From contig JAJRQY010000013.1 in NCBI GenBank assembly GCA_024280015.1, positions 1 to 58,237 on the forward strand: a stretch of 58,237 nt of DNA. Direction: 5' to 3'. This document shows positions 51,430-58,237 of this stretch, in pieces. The translations under genes and the position numbers were made by a program. The DNA comes from Actinomycetes bacterium. GTDB lineage: Bacteria; Actinomycetota; Acidimicrobiia; Acidimicrobiales; SZUA-35. Position 1 is the stretch's first letter, and the number at the start of each line of letters is the position of its first letter. The notes beneath the pieces were generated by a model, which worked only from the letters and a program-made list of their open reading frames with translations, searched no databases and was not told the DNA's origin.

Positions 51430-52241
51430 GCCAATGGATCGGCGAACATGTCAGCGAAGGTCTCACCGTCGGCCAGGTTTCGCTTACCCGCATCATCATC
51501 GTCGTCATCACTCACGAATTCGCCATAGCCAGTTTCCTCAAGCTCATCGGCCAATCCGGCTCCCCCACTCTTCACAATCTGGCCCTTGGCCAAGACATGA
51601 ACCTGATCGGGGCGAAGCTCTTCCAACAACCGGCTGTAGTGAGTGATGACAAGCACACCAAGCTGGTCTTCCTCGGTCGCTGCCTCGACCCGTTGAGAAA
51701 CCATACGGAGCGCATCGACGTCCAGCCCCGAGTCCAGCTCATCCAGGATCGCGATCCTGGGTTTCAAGACACCCAGTTGCAGGGTTTCGTTGCGCTTCTT
51801 CTCACCACCACTTAGGTCAACGTTGAGGGGGCGGTCAAGGAACTTGTGGTCAAAGCCAATGCGATCGGCTTCAGTCCGTATCAGGGAGTCAAGGTCCTCA
51901 CTGTCGCGATCGCTAGCGGCAAAGGACGCGGCCAGCATGTCGTTCAAGGAAACGCCTGGCACTTCCGTCGGGTATTGCATCCCCAGGAATAGGCCGGCTT
52001 GGGCCCTCTGCCAGGTCTCCATTCCCAGAATGTCAACCCCGTCAAGCTCGACGGTTCCGCCAGTCACTTCGTAGCCGGGCTTGCCAAGCAGCACATGGGA
52101 CAAGGTTGACTTGCCCGCACCGTTTGGCCCCATGATGGCATGCACTTCGCCGGAGCGGATAGTCAGATCAATACCACGGAGAATCTCGTTGTCGGTGTTG
52201 GCAATGACGGCACGAAGGCCACGAATTACGAGCTCACTCAT
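51426..52241 (-). CDS. sufC: Second Fe-S assembly ATPase SufC
   Basis: 271 residues. Walker A is GPNGAGKST (38-46), the signature is DLSGGEKKRNETLQL, and Walker B is IAILDELDSGLD. It differs from the first SufC (LQLGVLKPR, ITHYSRLLEELRPDQ) and has an extra C-terminal tail with six Asp in a row. The ATG overlaps the Rieske gene stop. It sits in the classical actinobacterial order sufD-Rieske-sufC. Confidence 0.92.
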   Translation of the reverse strand: MSELVIRGLRAVIANTDNEILRGIDLTIRSGEVHAIMGPNGAGKSTLSHVLLGKPGYEVTGGTVELDGVDILGMETWQRAQAGLFLGMQYPTEVPGVSLNDMLAASFAASDRDSEDLDSLIRTEADRIGFDHKFLDRPLNVDLSGGEKKRNETLQLGVLKPRIAILDELDSGLDVDALRMVSQRVEAATEEDQLGVLVITHYSRLLEELRPDQVHVLAKGQIVKSGGAGLADELEETGYGEFVSDDDDDDAGKRNLADGETFADMFADPLA

Positions 52242-52588
52242 GCGGAGTCTCCTGAGGTTTGGCCTGATGCTAGTTCGGCTTGGCTGATGTAGATGGTTCC
52301 TTCACGAACCTCAACGTCATAGACGGGAACAGGTTTGGTCGCAGGCAAACACTGGGGTTCACCATTCTCCAGAGAGAATGCTGCCCCATGCTTGGTGCAC
52401 TCCAACGTCTTGTCTTGGACATCGACCTCGCCCTCCGAAAGAGAGAAGTTGGCGTGACTGCAAGTGTCGCCAATGACGAAGACATCTTCTTCGATTCGGA
52501 CAACGGAGAGTTTGAGGCCATTGACAACAACAAGCTTGGCGCTATCTGGTGCCAGGTCAGCCAGTTCGCATACTCGAAGCACACTCAT
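52238..52588 (-). CDS. Rieske-type ferredoxin of the suf operon
   Basis: 116 residues with the Rieske pattern C43-x-H45 (CSHANFS) and C64-x2-H67 (CTKHGAAF). Actinobacterial suf operons commonly carry such a ferredoxin between sufD and sufC; its role in assembly is not settled, perhaps electron supply. Overlaps both neighbours by 4 nt, so sufD-Rieske-sufC are coupled. Confidence 0.9.
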   Translation of the reverse strand: MSVLRVCELADLAPDSAKLVVVNGLKLSVVRIEEDVFVIGDTCSHANFSLSEGEVDVQDKTLECTKHGAAFSLENGEPQCLPATKPVPVYDVEVREGTIYISQAELASGQTSGDSA

Positions 52589-53844
52589 GAAGCGGCCACT
52601 CCGTTGAGGGCCAGAGCGACCTTCTTCTCCAGCTTGGCCACAACATGGCCGCTGATCTCGGCTCGCAGTTCTTCGGGGAACCGTTGGATCACTTCGTCGA
52701 AGAAGCCAGCGGTGATGAGCTTGTCGGCTTCGACGGGAGGTACTCCGCGAGCATGCAGGTAGAAACGCTGATCGGCATCAACTGGACTGACCGTTGATGC
52801 GTGGCTACAGCGGACGTCACTGTTTTCGATTTCCAGATTGGGCACTGACCAGGCCCATGCATCGTCGCTCAGCTTGATGTTCCGGTTGGTTTGATTGGCA
52901 TTGGAACCCGCGCCATTTGGATGGATACGAACCATGCCGGTGTAGATGGAGCCGGACTTGTCATCCAGGGTTCCCTTGAACACCAGATCGCTCTGGGTGT
53001 CCTTGGCCGAGTGGTGTTGGAAGGTGCGGAAGTCATGTATCTGCTCCTTGTCACCAAAATAGACGGCCAGCAACTCGCCGGTTGCGCCTCGACCGGCAAG
53101 ATCAGCGTCAGTTCGAAGCCGAGCATATGCCCCACCGAAGGCAGCAATTCCGCTGGTCAAGGATGCCTGGTCACCTACTGAGCTCACATTGCGAGCAAGG
53201 TGCCAGTGTTCGTCGGCAACTGCCTGCATGGTCCAGTGATTCAGGCGACCAGCCGAAGCAACTGATAGCTCAACCAGCGACACCGTCAGCCCTAGACCCT
53301 CGGCACTGGTCTGGCGTTCAACAACGGACAGTTCGGCGTTGTCGCCAACTTCAATGCGCATATGAGGGAAGGCGGCGATGCCTTCCCCACCATGATTAGT
53401 GGCGATCAGAACTGGGCCGCTGATTTGTGCACCACCTGCGGCGGAGATCACAAGACAGCCCGGGGTGTAGGCCGCATGGAGCAGATCGAGGCTGTTGCTA
53501 TCAGCAAGGTCGCCGGAACGATCTGACCAATCTTGTACCTCGATGCGTAACCCAGCCGACTCGGCATCGGGAGCGATCTCGATCCTGGTCACCCAGCCGT
53601 TCTCGATCTCGACAACCGCACTCGCACCGCCATCCAGACTCGATCCAGGCTCGGTTGAACGATCGGGTGAGACCAGTTGTGGCGAGTAGTCCCCCAAGGT
53701 CAGGTCGCCAATTGGACTGTAGCGCCATTCTTCGGTCTCAGCAGATGGCAGCTCTGCTTGGAGGGCCTTGGTGGCCAGGTCAAAACGACCGTCGCCCCCG
53801 GGCAGGGTTTGCAAAGCCTTGGCTGATTCAGGAGTGAAACTCAC
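52585..53844 (-). CDS. sufD: Fe-S scaffold protein SufD
   Basis: About 419 residues from GTG 53844, which has a TAGTGT box 8 nt upstream; GTG 53856 is an alternative inside that box. The core beta-helix ends in DVRCSHASTVSPVDADQRFYLHARGV, the conserved SufB/SufD C-terminal motif with the Cys-Ser-His pair. SufD forms part of the SufBCD scaffold. No sufB is in this window, so it must be elsewhere. Confidence 0.9.
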   Translation of the reverse strand: MSFTPESAKALQTLPGGDGRFDLATKALQAELPSAETEEWRYSPIGDLTLGDYSPQLVSPDRSTEPGSSLDGGASAVVEIENGWVTRIEIAPDAESAGLRIEVQDWSDRSGDLADSNSLDLLHAAYTPGCLVISAAGGAQISGPVLIATNHGGEGIAAFPHMRIEVGDNAELSVVERQTSAEGLGLTVSLVELSVASAGRLNHWTMQAVADEHWHLARNVSSVGDQASLTSGIAAFGGAYARLRTDADLAGRGATGELLAVYFGDKEQIHDFRTFQHHSAKDTQSDLVFKGTLDDKSGSIYTGMVRIHPNGAGSNANQTNRNIKLSDDAWAWSVPNLEIENSDVRCSHASTVSPVDADQRFYLHARGVPPVEADKLITAGFFDEVIQRFPEELRAEISGHVVAKLEKKVALALNGVAAS

Positions 53845-53899
53845 GGTGATTAACACTATCGGCTTAGGACTAATTATCGGCCCTGATCTTGGGTGTTAC

Positions 53900-54271
53900 T
53901 CAGCGTTTCCGACGGCGGAAGAAACGACCTATCCGGCTCTCTTTTTGGCTGGCGGCCCGACGTGCAGCATCTTCTTGATTGATCTGTTCGCGAATTTCCG
54001 GACCGGCCGAATTGATGATGTCTTCTGCTGCATCAAGAAGTTCCCCAACTGAGGGATCATTGCCGACGCTACTTGGACCTTCGGGTGTGGCTGGGGTGAC
54101 GAGGCTGCCGTGATGCCAGGCAACATCAGCCAGGCGGCGCTCGTACCGCGGACAGTCCTGGGGGCAACTCCAGGGTGCTTCGGGGGCCAGATCGAGCGCG
54201 CATTTACGCATGGCGTCACCCGTTGCGTAGGTCCGGCTCTGAAAGTGCTTGCAGTCTTGGCGCATTGCCAT
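53900..54271 (-). CDS. Cys4 small protein, unknown function
   Basis: 123 residues. Four Cys (C7, C24, C36, C40 in [26 protein letters not shown]) form a compact metal- or Fe-S-binding pattern, next to the suf genes. The C-terminus is helical and basic ([10 protein letters not shown]). A small metal/Fe-S protein is plausible; the link to suf is only positional. Start could also be Met3. Confidence 0.6.
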   Translation of the reverse strand: MAMRQDCKHFQSRTYATGDAMRKCALDLAPEAPWSCPQDCPRYERRLADVAWHHGSLVTPATPEGPSSVGNDPSVGELLDAAEDIINSAGPEIREQINQEDAARRAASQKESRIGRFFRRRKR

Positions 54272-54296
54272 GTCAATAGTGTGCCATCCTCAAGGG

Positions 54297-55010
54297 ATGT
54301 CTACCCCTCACCTTCGAGCCGAAGCTGGCCAATTCGCAGAAACCGTCCTCATGCCAGGAGACCCCCTTCGGGCCAAATTTATCGCCGAGACCTATTTCGA
54401 AGACCCTGTCTTGGTGACCGATATCCGCAATATGTTGGGTTACACCGGGACCTACAAGGGCAAGCCAGTCTCTATTCAGGGCTCGGGCATGGGGGTTCCG
54501 TCAATCTCCATTTATGCCACCGAGCTGATTCGCTTCTACGGGGTCAAGAACATCATCCGGATTGGATCTTGTGGCGCCCTCACCGAAGAACTGTCTCTGG
54601 GAGACATCGTCATTGGCGTTGGTGCCGGCACCGACTCGTTGGTGAATCGAACCAGGCTGAATGGCTGGGATTTCTCCGCCACTGCAGACTTTGGGCTCAC
54701 TCGCTCGGCGGTGGAAGCATCCGAAGCCCGAGAGTTGAACTATCGGGTCGGCAACATCTTCACCTCGGACCTGTTCTATGACCCCAACGAGGGCTCCTTC
54801 GACATCCTTGAGCGATATGGCTTCTTGGCCGTTGAGATGGAAGCGGCCGGCCTGTACGGGCTTGCCGCCGAACACGGCATTGCTGCGCTGGCCATTTGTA
54901 CCGTGAGCGACCACATCAAGACCAAGGAAGTGATGTCTGCCGAAGATCGCCAGACCAGCTTCAATGACATGATGTTGGTCGCTCTCGATACTGTTCTTGC
55001 TATTGACTAG
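54297..55010 (+). CDS. deoD: Purine nucleoside phosphorylase DeoD
   Basis: 237 residues from ATG 54297 ([22 protein letters not shown]). Motifs are [47 protein letters not shown] and the catalytic Asp in TVSDHIKT. It splits purine nucleosides with phosphate. AAGGG upstream is a usable ribosome-binding site, one of the few here. It is divergent from the Cys4 gene. Confidence 0.93.
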   Translation: MSTPHLRAEAGQFAETVLMPGDPLRAKFIAETYFEDPVLVTDIRNMLGYTGTYKGKPVSIQGSGMGVPSISIYATELIRFYGVKNIIRIGSCGALTEELSLGDIVIGVGAGTDSLVNRTRLNGWDFSATADFGLTRSAVEASEARELNYRVGNIFTSDLFYDPNEGSFDILERYGFLAVEMEAAGLYGLAAEHGIAALAICTVSDHIKTKEVMSAEDRQTSFNDMMLVALDTVLAID

Positions 55011-55040
55011 CTCTTGCTAGTAGCTAGCTTTTCCATTGAC

Positions 55041-56807
55041 CTAGTTCCGGAGCCGGTCGGCTTGCTCGATCAGCTCCACCAGCTCCCGAATTTCTGACGA
55101 GTTGTCCGCGAGCACAGCGGCTTCTGCTGCCACATTGCTGAGGGTGATCTCCTCGGCGTACTGGCTTTGACGAAGGATTTCGGCGTAGGCAGCAACGGTC
55201 ACTGCCAGCCGGAAATCATCGGCGGTGTTGTTCCATGAGTCTTGGAGAATCGAGCCAGAAAGTTCCAGTCGAGTTTCTCGGACATCACGAGTCTCGGGGT
55301 CTTCCCATCGCAGGGCGACTGTTCCCAAGTGGTCGCGGCCGCTGACACCTCGAGCTAGTTCTAGCTCATAGAGCGCCGTGACCTGATGGCCAGAGCCAAG
55401 TTCACCCGCATCGACGCTGTCATTGCGGAAATCGTCATCATGCACGGCCCGGTTCTCAAAACCAAGCAGCCGGTAAGCAATGACATTGTCGGAGTCGAAC
55501 TCGACCTGAATTTTGGAGTCAATGGCAACGGTGATGAGGTTGGACAAGAGATCATCGGTGAAGATCTTCTGAGCCTGTTCCTCATCATTGACATAGGCGT
55601 AGAAGCCGTCACCGTCATCGGCCAGGGTCTCCATGACCACATCACTGAAGTTGCCCATGCCAACCCCGACGGTGACCAGCTGGATGCCACGATCTGCATC
55701 GCCCCGAATCAAGCGAACAAGGCCGTCCGGGTCGGTGAGTCCGACGTTTGCTACTCCGTCTGATGCCAGGATCACCCGGTTGATTCCGCCTCGTTGAAAG
55801 GACTCATCGGCCAGGTCATAGCCAAGTTGCAGGCCCGCTTCGAGGTTGGTTGAGCCTCCGGGTCGAAGGTCGTCGATGGCATCAAGGATTACATCGCTGT
55901 CTCGAACCGAGGTTGGCGGCAAGATCACGTCGCCAGAGTTACTGTAGGTCACGATGGCAACGGTGTCGCCACCATCCAACTCTCGCACCAGGTTCTTGAG
56001 GGCAATCTTGACCAGTCCAAGCCGGTCATCCCGGTCCATCGACCCAGAGGTATCAACCACAAACGTCAGGCTGGCGTCTTCCCGATCGGCGTAGCGGACT
56101 TCTTCGGCTTGCACACCGAGACGAACGATCACATTTCCTTCGTTGAAGGGTGACGGTCCGGCATCAGCAACAACGCTTAGCCCGTCGCGAGGTGCTGGGT
56201 AGTCGTAGTCAAAGGTGTTGACGTATTCCTCCACCCGCACCGAAGCCGTTGGTGGCAGTACCCCATCGTTGAGGAACTGGCGTCCAATGAAATAGCTGGC
56301 GGTGTCGACATCTAGGGCGAAGGTTGAAAGAGGATCCCGGTCAGTTTCAACGAAGGAGCGAACGCCGTAGTCCTTGAAGGTGTTGCTGGCTTCAGGCTCG
56401 CGAGGTTCTGGAGCTTCGGCGTCAAAGAATCCTTCGCCGCCTTCAACCGCTGCCGCTCGTGATGCTGGCGTAGCCGTCTCTTCTTCCATAGCATCTCCCT
56501 CGTCGCCTGAGTCAGCACGGTCGACATAGGTAGCTGATGGTGCTTCGGCGTCGTCTGAGTCGAGCGAGAAGCCATCGTCGGCATCGGCGCTGGCATTGGT
56601 CGTGGCCGTTGAGGAGTCGCTCTGGCCCGAGCCACCATCAAAGAGGCCCCCTTCGGCGTCGCTGCCGCCATCACTGCCGCCACAAGCGCTGGCGACAAGG
56701 CTGGCTGCGATCAGAGTGGCCAGCAGTTTTGAGCCTGCCCGGGCCTTGCCTGGTTGTGTGTTTCCCACGGTTATTCGTTGACTTCGTCTTGCCTGAGTTT
56801 TCCGCAT
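55041..56807 (-). CDS. Lipoprotein with von Willebrand factor A domain
   Basis: 588 residues. A signal peptide with lipobox (LVASACGG, about residue 43) is followed by a long acidic low-complexity linker (45-140) and a conserved YfbK-like region (DPLSTFALDVDTASYFIGRQFLNDG). A VWA domain then carries the MIDAS motif DTSGSMD, and a DUF3520-like C-terminal domain follows. Such proteins bind partner proteins through a divalent metal at the cell surface. A CATAGT box is 5 nt before the ATG. Confidence 0.85.
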   Translation of the reverse strand: MRKTQARRSQRITVGNTQPGKARAGSKLLATLIAASLVASACGGSDGGSDAEGGLFDGGSGQSDSSTATTNASADADDGFSLDSDDAEAPSATYVDRADSGDEGDAMEEETATPASRAAAVEGGEGFFDAEAPEPREPEASNTFKDYGVRSFVETDRDPLSTFALDVDTASYFIGRQFLNDGVLPPTASVRVEEYVNTFDYDYPAPRDGLSVVADAGPSPFNEGNVIVRLGVQAEEVRYADREDASLTFVVDTSGSMDRDDRLGLVKIALKNLVRELDGGDTVAIVTYSNSGDVILPPTSVRDSDVILDAIDDLRPGGSTNLEAGLQLGYDLADESFQRGGINRVILASDGVANVGLTDPDGLVRLIRGDADRGIQLVTVGVGMGNFSDVVMETLADDGDGFYAYVNDEEQAQKIFTDDLLSNLITVAIDSKIQVEFDSDNVIAYRLLGFENRAVHDDDFRNDSVDAGELGSGHQVTALYELELARGVSGRDHLGTVALRWEDPETRDVRETRLELSGSILQDSWNNTADDFRLAVTVAAYAEILRQSQYAEEITLSNVAAEAAVLADNSSEIRELVELIEQADRLRN

Positions 56808-57087
56808 GCCGGACTATGGCGGTTCCCGGCAGGCTGTGGTTCCCCAATTCATTGGTTCGTTATGTTCCCGACATCTGGTGACTCGTTTGTGACCTTCTGG
56901 CGTCGCCCAATGGTGAAGCGAGTGACTAGGCCATCGGGCCCTGTAACTGGCCGCTACGTCAGCATTTTGGTGACGTTGGTCCCCGCCAGCCAGCGACTAG
57001 GGTGAAAGAAGTTGTCATGATGACAAACTGTTGAATACCAGCAGCTGGGCGAATGCCGACTGCTGAACAAACTAAAGGAGTTCCCTC
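56808..57087. other. Intergenic region with a 15-bp palindrome
   Basis: 280 bp between divergent genes. It contains the VWA gene promoter (CATAGT, minus strand) and, near the other end, the palindrome TTGTCAT-G-ATGACAA (57012-57026) upstream of the MT0933-like gene. I see no gene. Confidence 0.5.
57012..57026 (+). promoter_or_regulatory. Perfect palindrome upstream of the MT0933-like gene
   Basis: TTGTCAT and ATGACAA are separated by one G, a typical dimeric repressor site. It overlaps a TTGTCA -35-like element, about 60 bp before the start codon, so binding could control this small gene. No regulator gene is adjacent. Confidence 0.5.
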
Positions 57088-57267
57088 ATGGGCTTATTGG
57101 ACAAGGCAAAAGACATGGCTGGCGACGGCGGTCTTGACGACATGGTCGACAAGGCTAAGGACGCAGTCGAGGAGCACGGCGACAAGATCCCCGGCGGCAT
57201 GGGAGACAAGGCAGCAGACGCCCTTGACAAGGCCTCTGACCTCGCCGACAAGATCCCCGGCCAGTAA
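57088..57267 (+). CDS. MT0933-like (Rv0909-type) small protein
   Basis: 59 residues, ATG 57088 to TAA 57265-57267, with a strong AAAGGAG 7 nt upstream. The sequence is charged and repetitive: MGLLDKAKDMAGDGG, then two DKIPG blocks (DKAKDAVEEHGDKIPGG and DKASDLADKIPGQ). This matches the MT0933 antitoxin family of short Lys/Asp/Gly-rich proteins. No toxin gene is adjacent, so an antitoxin role is doubtful; a stress-related or structural role is possible. Confidence 0.75.
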   Translation: MGLLDKAKDMAGDGGLDDMVDKAKDAVEEHGDKIPGGMGDKAADALDKASDLADKIPGQ

Positions 57268-57275
57268 AATCTTCG

Positions 57276-57305
57276 GCAGTGTGATCTCGATCGGGATCAC
57301 ACTGC
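57276..57305. terminator. 11-bp hairpin between convergent genes
   Basis: GCAGTGTGATC (57276-57286) and GATCACACTGC (57295-57305) pair perfectly with an 8-nt loop. There is no U-run, but the position between a short gene and a convergent gene end fits a bidirectional terminator. Confidence 0.6.
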
Positions 57306-57334
57306 TCAGGCCGGTCTACATCAGGCCGAAATGT

Positions 57335-58237
57335 CTAATGTGGGCGGTAGGGGAACCGGTCCTCAAATTCTGTACCAGCCGCCACCCATCGAACGACCAG
57401 GTGACGATCGAGCCCGTCCTGCATCAGCCCATACCAGTAGTTGAATCCTTCAGCTTCTGGCTCTCTCCCCAGGACGTTGAGATAGACAATCTCAAGGAAC
57501 TTCCTGTCATCAACTCCTCCATAGGTTTGAGTAAATTCAGCCGAATTGGCAAAGCCCCACGCCATCGAGTCATAGTCGATGCCCCTCTTACTAAGATCCA
57601 GCCAGTACTTCACTCCATCGAGGTCCGGATCCCGGTCGAAGAAAGCCCGGTAGAGGCGCAAAGTGTCGGAATCTTCGGCCGAGTAATCTTCGGCAGCGAG
57701 AACATCATTGAGGCTCTCCGCCTCGTCGATGGAGCCCTCATAGGGAGCGCAGACAACATCGATTGTCACCGTGACGGCCAGCGAGGACAACAGAGCGTCG
57801 CTGGCCCGGTAGGCAAATCTGTCGCCTCCGCAAACTCCAGCATTTGGTATATAGCGGAAGGCTCCGTCCGCCTCGAGCGTGATAGTCCCTCTCAGAGGAG
57901 CAAACACAAGTACGGCGTTGAGTGACGCCGAATCAATGTCTTGATCGTTGGAGAGTACTCCGGGAGAACTCACATTCAGCACTCCGTTCTCAACCGATGT
58001 GTAGACGTCCCCGACCGCTACTGGATGGTCATTGACCGGCTCAATCTGAACCTGGACCGTGGCTGTCTCGCAGGTACCGCTGGCCCCACAAACCTGATAG
58101 GAGAAGGAATCACTACCATTGGCATTGGTGTCAGGGGTGAATTGGATTTTGCCGTCGTCACGAACAGCCTGGCCCCTTGATGGGCCGTCCACAATGGACA
58201 AGGTACCAGCCTCAAAGAACCGATCATTGACCAAGAC
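57335..58237 (-). CDS. Cadherin-like/DUF4214 secreted protein, 5' end missing
   Basis: The frame is open through the window edge (the track start at 58234 is internal). Visible are two tandem Ig/cadherin-like repeats (TNANGSDSFSYQVCG and AGVCGGDRFAYRASD, each closing in a V-x-V-x-I strand) and a C-terminal DUF4214-like block with RLYRAFFDRDPDLDGVKYW and EIVYLNVLGREPEAEGFNYW. Such proteins are large extracellular adhesins or matrix proteins. Export is inferred; the signal peptide is outside the window. Confidence 0.8.
   Translation of the reverse strand, partial: VLVNDRFFEAGTLSIVDGPSRGQAVRDDGKIQFTPDTNANGSDSFSYQVCGASGTCETATVQVQIEPVNDHPVAVGDVYTSVENGVLNVSSPGVLSNDQDIDSASLNAVLVFAPLRGTITLEADGAFRYIPNAGVCGGDRFAYRASDALLSSLAVTVTIDVVCAPYEGSIDEAESLNDVLAAEDYSAEDSDTLRLYRAFFDRDPDLDGVKYWLDLSKRGIDYDSMAWGFANSAEFTQTYGGVDDRKFLEIVYLNVLGREPEAEGFNYWYGLMQDGLDRHLVVRWVAAGTEFEDRFPYRPH

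Noticed and set aside
57053-57925. 290-aa plus-strand frame at the right edge
   Set aside because: It overlaps the MT0933-like gene and the convergent cadherin-like gene in a different frame and matches nothing.
1-58237. CRISPR arrays, IS elements, tRNA or rRNA genes
   Set aside because: No regular repeat-spacer series, transposase motif, or RNA gene structure was found on either strand.

Overview
The window looks like chromosomal DNA from a high-to-moderate GC actinobacterium, most likely of the class Acidimicrobiia. This is inferred from protein families rather than a marker gene. The supporting features are two F420-type luciferase-like (LLM) oxidoreductases, an actinobacterial-type DapD, a suf cluster with a Rieske ferredoxin between sufD and sufC, a DUF222/HNH gene behind an actinobacterial SOS box, and a single-chain biotin-dependent carboxylase. 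Many start codons sit 6-8 nt behind a TANNNT -10 box with no ribosome-binding site, the pattern expected of leaderless actinobacterial mRNAs. No rRNA, tRNA, CRISPR array, IS element or phage module was found.

Layout: 1-3619 is the end of a surface-protein operon (DUF2341 protein, 4-TM protein, secreted protein). 3692-7377 is a minus-strand operon whose first gene fuses an arsenite-methyltransferase-like domain to a di-iron domain resembling cyanobacterial aldehyde-deformylating oxygenase. It is followed by a fatty-acyl-reductase-like SDR and a homoserine-kinase-like GHMP kinase. 7510-15411 holds a broken DUF4440 gene, SDRs, a TetR regulator with a clear operator, an LLM enzyme, a membrane-anchored glutamate-synthase-like protein and a CoA-transferase. 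15490-17381 holds a lipoprotein and an AhpD-like gene with an in-frame UGA exactly where the second Cys of the CxxC motif belongs (candidate selenoprotein). 17477-23543 has dapD, a broken hydrolase, a CcdA/MazF-type toxin-antitoxin pair, and an SOS-controlled HNH gene interrupted by TAG. 23629-26428 is the three-gene proton-translocating transhydrogenase operon.

26462-40482 is mainly acyl-CoA and redox metabolism: acetoacetyl-CoA synthetase, acyl-CoA synthetase, DsbA-like protein, PlsC, MFS, a BC-BCCP-CT carboxylase, and a flavin monooxygenase. 41272-43442 is a ferritin-like di-iron oxygenase with its [2Fe-2S]/FAD reductase. 46875-53844 is a split iron-sulfur assembly region: sufC-sufS-sufU on plus and sufD-Rieske-second sufC on minus, with no sufB in the window. 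54297-58237 has deoD, a VWA lipoprotein, a tiny MT0933-like protein and the end of a large cadherin-like/DUF4214 secreted protein running off the edge.

The most interesting items are the ArsM/ADO-like fusion operon, the candidate selenoprotein, the SOS box inside the HNH promoter, and the number of disrupted reading frames (TAA, TAG, two frameshifts, one internal deletion). The disruptions suggest either ongoing gene decay or assembly errors.
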